The position numbers and the translations under genes were made by a program. A model generated the notes under the pieces. That model saw only the letters and a program-made list of their open reading frames with translations, had not been told where the DNA came from and did not search any database. From an uncultured Centipeda sp. (GTDB taxonomy: Bacteria > Bacillota > Negativicutes > Selenomonadales > Selenomonadaceae), in the NCBI GenBank assembly GCA_905372865.1, contig CAJPQT010000003.1, positions 41,958 to 105,957 of the forward strand: a DNA stretch of 64,000 nt, in the 5' to 3' direction. Shown here in pieces: positions 60,304-64,000 of the stretch. Every line of letters begins with the position of its first letter. The first letter of the stretch is position 1.

Positions 60304-61176
60304 ATGAATCGAAACGATCTATGCTGGTGCGGCAGCGGAAAGAAATACAAGAAGTGTCATGCGGACTTTGATGACCGCATTGCGTCCATTCGCTATGATG
60401 TGATCAAGGGACAGGTGCGCCCGCCGCGCAAGATCATCAACAACGCGGCGGATATTGAGGGGATCCGTAGGGCTGCGGTCATCAACGATGGCGTGCTCGA
60501 TCTCATGGAGACGCTCGTGCGTCCGGGCGTGGATACGGAGACGCTCGACCGTGCGGCGCACGACTACATCGTGGAGCGCGGCGGGATCCCCGCCTGTCTC
60601 GGGTTTGAGGGGTTTCCGAAGAGCATCTGCACCTCGATCAACAATGTGGTCTGCCACGGCATTCCCTCGAAGAAGGATGTGCTGAAGGAGGGGGACATTG
60701 TCAACGTCGACTCGACGGTCATCCTTGGCGGCTACTACGCGGATGCCTCGCGTATGTACCTCGTGGGCAAGGTGCCCGCTGCGGCGGAGCGCCTTGTGCA
60801 GGTGACGAAGGAGTGTATGGAGCGCGGCATTGCGGCGGCACGCCCGTGGCATTTCCTCGGGGATGTCAGTGCGGCATGCGGCGACTGGGCGCACGCGAAC
60901 GGCTACTCCGTCGTCACGGCACTCGGCGGGCACGGTGTCGGCAAGGACTTTCACATGGAGCCGTTCGTCCCGCATGTGGGCGAGGCAGGCACGGGCATGC
61001 TCATGGTACCCGGCATGGTGTTTACGGTCGAGCCGATGATCAACGCGGGTGACTATGATGTTACGGTGGATGCGGACGACGGATGGACGGTGCGCACGAA
61101 GGATCACACGCTCTCGGCACAGTGGGAAAAGACCATCCTCATTACGGAGACGGGGGCAGAGGTGCTTTCATCATGA
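60304..61176 (+). CDS. map: Type I methionine aminopeptidase with N-terminal SEC-C zinc finger
   Basis: 290 residues. Residues 7-19 are CWCGSGKKYKKCH, a SEC-C zinc-binding motif like that of SecA and some Firmicutes aminopeptidases, thought to help ribosome binding. The catalytic metal ligands follow in VNVDSTVILGGYYADASRM (two Asp), GGHGVGKDFHMEP (His), and FTVEPMIN plus QWEKTILI (Glu). It removes the first methionine from new proteins. It overlaps the helicase gene by four bases. Confidence 0.95.
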   Translation: MNRNDLCWCGSGKKYKKCHADFDDRIASIRYDVIKGQVRPPRKIINNAADIEGIRRAAVINDGVLDLMETLVRPGVDTETLDRAAHDYIVERGGIPACLGFEGFPKSICTSINNVVCHGIPSKKDVLKEGDIVNVDSTVILGGYYADASRMYLVGKVPAAAERLVQVTKECMERGIAAARPWHFLGDVSAACGDWAHANGYSVVTALGGHGVGKDFHMEPFVPHVGEAGTGMLMVPGMVFTVEPMINAGDYDVTVDADDGWTVRTKDHTLSAQWEKTILITETGAEVLSS

Positions 61177-62444
61177 CGCATTTTGACCAGCTCGGTGTCT
61201 CGGAGACGCTGTGTGCACTGCTCAAAAAACAGGGGATTACCGCGCCGACCCCCGTGCAGGAGCAGGCAATCCCGCCCATGCGTGCGGGGCGCGATGTCAT
61301 CGCACAGGCACAGACGGGCACGGGCAAGACGCTTGCCTTCCTCCTGCCTCTGCTTGAGAAGATCAAACCGCAGGGCGAGGTCGCGCAGGCCCTTGTCATT
61401 GCACCCACACGCGAGCTTGCGATCCAGATTGCGCGCGTGGCCGAGCCGCTTGGGGCTGAGCTCGGAATCGGCACGATTGTTATCTACGGTGGTGCGGACA
61501 TCGAGCGACAGAAGGAGAAGCTGCGCCGGCATCCGCAGCTCATCATCGGCACGCCGGGACGGCTGCTCGATCATGTGCGGCGCGGGACGCTCGCCCTCGG
61601 CAGCGTGAACAAGATTGTCCTCGACGAGGCGGACGAGATGCTCAAGATGGGCTTTATCGAGGATGTGGAGGCCCTGCTTGCAAAGACCGCGCAGGATTAC
61701 CAGCTCGCGCTGTTCTCCGCAACCATGCCGGCTCGCATCGTGCAGCTTACAAAGACCTTTATGACGACCCCTGCGCGGATCCATATTGAAGGAGAGCGGA
61801 CAACGCTCGAAAATATCGAGCAGATCGTCCTCTCTGTGAGCGAGGGGACGAAGATTGACCGCCTCTGTGCATCCATCAACGAGGAGGCGCCGTATCTCGC
61901 GATGGTGTTCTGCGCGACCAAGGAACGTACACGCGCACTCATGATGGAACTCGCACAGCGCGGCTACCTTGTCGATGCACTCAGCGGCGACCTTACGCAG
62001 ACGCAGCGTGCATTTGTCCTGCGACAGTTCCGCGCGGCGAAGCTGCAGATTCTCTGTGCCACGGATATCGCTGCGCGCGGGCTTGACATCGAGGGTGTGA
62101 CCCACGTCTACAACTACGATCTGCCGCCGACCGTGACGGACTACATCCACCGCATTGGGCGCACCGGACGTGCGGGAGCAAAGGGACGGGCAATCACGCT
62201 CGTCACGGCACACCAACACGAGAAGCTGCGCAAGATGGAAGCCGCGCTCAAGGAGCGTCTGCGCCGTGCCGTTGTGAAAAAGAAGCCGCGCCAAACACGC
62301 CCCGACGAGGCGAGTGGGCAGACAGCCGCTCGCACAGGGGGACAAAAACGGACGGCTCCGAAACGTGCAGCGTCAAAGCCGCGCAGCAAGAAGGCGGGCA
62401 AGACCGTGACAAACCTCGGACATCGCAGCCGGAAGCGCCGCTGA
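61173..62444 (+). CDS. DEAD-box RNA helicase
   Basis: 423 residues. Motifs in order: Q motif (TPVQEQAIPPM), I AQTGTGKT, Ia PTRELAIQ, Ib TPGRLLDH, II VLDEADEML, III FSATMP, IV VFCATKERTR, V ATDIAARGLDIEGV, VI HRIGRTGRAG. The last 60 residues are a basic tail rich in Lys, Arg and Ala, likely for RNA binding. This suits the CshA/RhlE class that works in ribosome assembly or mRNA decay. Its ATG overlaps the map stop. Confidence 0.93.
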   Translation: MTHFDQLGVSETLCALLKKQGITAPTPVQEQAIPPMRAGRDVIAQAQTGTGKTLAFLLPLLEKIKPQGEVAQALVIAPTRELAIQIARVAEPLGAELGIGTIVIYGGADIERQKEKLRRHPQLIIGTPGRLLDHVRRGTLALGSVNKIVLDEADEMLKMGFIEDVEALLAKTAQDYQLALFSATMPARIVQLTKTFMTTPARIHIEGERTTLENIEQIVLSVSEGTKIDRLCASINEEAPYLAMVFCATKERTRALMMELAQRGYLVDALSGDLTQTQRAFVLRQFRAAKLQILCATDIAARGLDIEGVTHVYNYDLPPTVTDYIHRIGRTGRAGAKGRAITLVTAHQHEKLRKMEAALKERLRRAVVKKKPRQTRPDEASGQTAARTGGQKRTAPKRAASKPRSKKAGKTVTNLGHRSRKRR

Positions 62445-62561
62445 TCAAAAGTTTTTATGTAGAAGGAAAACAATTCATTTTGTCGAATTTATGATAGTGT
62501 ACAGATAATTCTAAGGAATCGCTGAATTTGTCGGCGCTTTCTGCGAAGAGGAGGCATATTC

Positions 62562-63824
62562 ATGATTGGGATCAAGAATGTCATTGCGATTATCTGCGGG
62601 GGTGGTCCCGCGCCCGGCATCAACAGCGTTATCTCCGCTGTTGTCAGCGAGGCGACGCGCCACGGCTGGGATGTGCTCGGCATCTACGATGGATTCTCAC
62701 GGCTCGCGCGCGGCGAGAAGAACTATGTCCGCCTCGAGCCTGCCAGCATCAGCCGCATCCATCTGACGGGCGGCTGTATCCTCAAGATGTCGCGCTTCAA
62801 TCCGACGAAGAAGGAATCCGACCTCCGCACGGTTGTCGAGACACTCACCGAGCTCGGCGTGACCCATGTCGTCACCATCGGCGGCGACGATACGGCGTTT
62901 AGCTCGATGGCGGTCTCCGAATATGCGCGTAAAATGGGACGCACGATCAACGTCGTCCACGTCCCAAAGACCATCGACAACGACCTGCCGCTGCCCGAGG
63001 GCGTTCCCACATTTGGCTTCGAGACGGCGCGCGCATTCGGCACGATGGAGATCGAGAACCTCATGGAGGATGCGAGCACGACGAACAACCGCTGGTACTT
63101 TACCATCGCGATGGGGCGCACGGCAGGACATCTTGCACTCGGCATGGGACGCAGCGCGGGCGCGGCGATCACGATCATCCCCGAGGAATTCGCACAGGAT
63201 AAGATCCCTCTGCAGCAGGTCGTCGATGTCATTGTCGGCTCGATTGTGAAGCGCTATCTTACAGGGCGCAACTATGGCGTTGCCGTCATCGCCGAGGGGG
63301 TTATTGAGAAAATCGCCGAAGAGGACTTCGCGAAGCTCGGCAACGTCGTCACGGACGAGCACGGACACATCCGCTACAGCGAGCTCGACTTTGGTGAGAT
63401 TCTCAAGCAGGCGGTGCTGGCGGAGACGAAGAAGCTCGGCATCACAATCACCGTCATTGACAAGGAGATTGGCTATGAGCTGCGGTGCACGGCACCGATT
63501 GCGTACGACATCGACTACTGCCGCTCGCTTGGCTACTCTGCTGTCAAATTCCTGATGAGCGGCGATACGGGCGCGATTATCACGATTCAGGACAATCAGG
63601 CGGTGCCGATGCGGTTCGATGAGATCCGCGACCCCGAGACAGGCAAGACGAAGGTGCGCAAGGTCAACATCAACTCCGTGCACTATCGCATCGCCCGCGG
63701 ATTCATGATGCGTCTCGAAAAGGGCGATCTCGACGATCCGGGGCTTGCAAATGCCTACCGCATGACGCACGACGAGTTCAAGGAGCGCTATGCCTATCTC
63801 TTCGACGGCGATGCGGCGGAGTAA
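62562..63824 (+). CDS. 6-phosphofructokinase, probably pyrophosphate-dependent
   Basis: 420 residues, longer than ATP-type PfkA (about 320). The donor site has IGGDDT (residues 106-111), where ATP enzymes have GGDGS. The catalytic loop reads PKTIDND (135-141), with Lys in place of Gly. Both changes are established markers of PPi-dependent phosphofructokinases. The IAMGRTAGHLALGMGRSAGA stretch is also typical of the group. It phosphorylates fructose-6-phosphate reversibly. A long AT-rich leader of about 115 bases precedes the ATG. The terminator downstream isolates it. Confidence 0.88.
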   Translation: MIGIKNVIAIICGGGPAPGINSVISAVVSEATRHGWDVLGIYDGFSRLARGEKNYVRLEPASISRIHLTGGCILKMSRFNPTKKESDLRTVVETLTELGVTHVVTIGGDDTAFSSMAVSEYARKMGRTINVVHVPKTIDNDLPLPEGVPTFGFETARAFGTMEIENLMEDASTTNNRWYFTIAMGRTAGHLALGMGRSAGAAITIIPEEFAQDKIPLQQVVDVIVGSIVKRYLTGRNYGVAVIAEGVIEKIAEEDFAKLGNVVTDEHGHIRYSELDFGEILKQAVLAETKKLGITITVIDKEIGYELRCTAPIAYDIDYCRSLGYSAVKFLMSGDTGAIITIQDNQAVPMRFDEIRDPETGKTKVRKVNINSVHYRIARGFMMRLEKGDLDDPGLANAYRMTHDEFKERYAYLFDGDAAE

Positions 63825-63840
63825 TAACGGACGGGAAACG

Positions 63841-63870
63841 ATGGAGCGGAATAATTTTCTGCTCCATTTT
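63841..63870 (+). terminator. Terminator after pfk
   Basis: ATGGAGC pairs with GCTCCAT around a 13-base loop with further weak pairing; TTTTCTGTTTT follows. Confidence 0.75.
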
Positions 63871-63882
63871 CTGTTTTGGGTA

Positions 63883-63911
63883 TTGACGAGCCGCTGCCTT
63901 TGCCGTATAAT
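63883..63911 (+). promoter_or_regulatory. Promoter of the initiator tRNA gene
   Basis: TTGACG at 63883-63888 and TATAAT at 63906-63911, spacer 17 bases, a near-consensus strong promoter 35 bases before the tRNA. Confidence 0.8.
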
Positions 63912-63946
63912 ATCGTCTTGTTAGCGCAATGCGCGAGCAATATTGT

Positions 63947-64000
<54 letters not shown>

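Overview
The window is high-GC (my impression is mid-50s percent) and densely coded, with short operons and Firmicutes-type genes. It also encodes outer-membrane machinery: a TolC-family protein with a MacA/MacB-like pump, and an EnvC-like murein hydrolase activator behind ftsEX. Together with the ecfT-truA pair, a fused sucrose PTS and a PPi-type phosphofructokinase, this points to a diderm Firmicute of the Negativicutes, most likely Selenomonas or a close relative. That assignment is inference from gene content.

Layout. 1-7628 is housekeeping and envelope: the tail of a SorC-family regulator, a lipid-linked sugar transferase pair, superoxide reductase, prmA-rsmE, a TlpA/CcdA redox pair and an ECF S component. 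7698-18398 is an accessory surface-glycan island, partly AT-richer. It holds two paralogous GT2 enzymes, a fused acyltransferase/glycosyltransferase-like protein, FdtA/FdtB-like dTDP-3-amino-sugar genes, a GNAT enzyme, a CDP-glycerol-transferase-like protein and a licA-licB-licC-like choline module. At least three decayed gene fragments lie between them. 18575-32896 holds hcp with a regulated promoter, a dipeptide/nickel-type ABC operon (minus strand), serA, htpX, a methyltransferase and an ATP-grasp/esterase pair. 33530-41990 runs ftsE-ftsX-envC-like-ctp and then tolC-macA-macB-like genes. 42124-49617 has a cupin, YdcF, MATE, a polar amino-acid ABC operon and two c-di-GMP-type proteins facing each other. 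49800-54857 is ecfT-truA followed by a three-gene type IV pilus/type II secretion core. 55026-58905 carries PTS genes and sucrose hydrolase. 59293-64000 ends with a polysaccharide deacetylase, map, a DEAD-box helicase, PPi-type pfk and the start of an initiator tRNA.

The most interesting system is the glycan island. The licA-like choline kinase gene contains an uninterrupted run of nine G in its coding sequence (16215-16223). This is a classic slipped-strand contingency tract, so choline (or similar) decoration of a surface glycan may switch on and off. The same island shows recombination scars: a C-terminal copy of the fused transferase at 8666-8863, and a GT2 remnant with an internal deletion at 13941-14117.

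Other points of interest are an inverted repeat centred at about -41.5 before hcp, and two families of short dispersed palindromic repeats. One repeat copy sits in frame inside the linker of a fused ABC ATPase. No CRISPR array, transposase or prophage gene was recognised.
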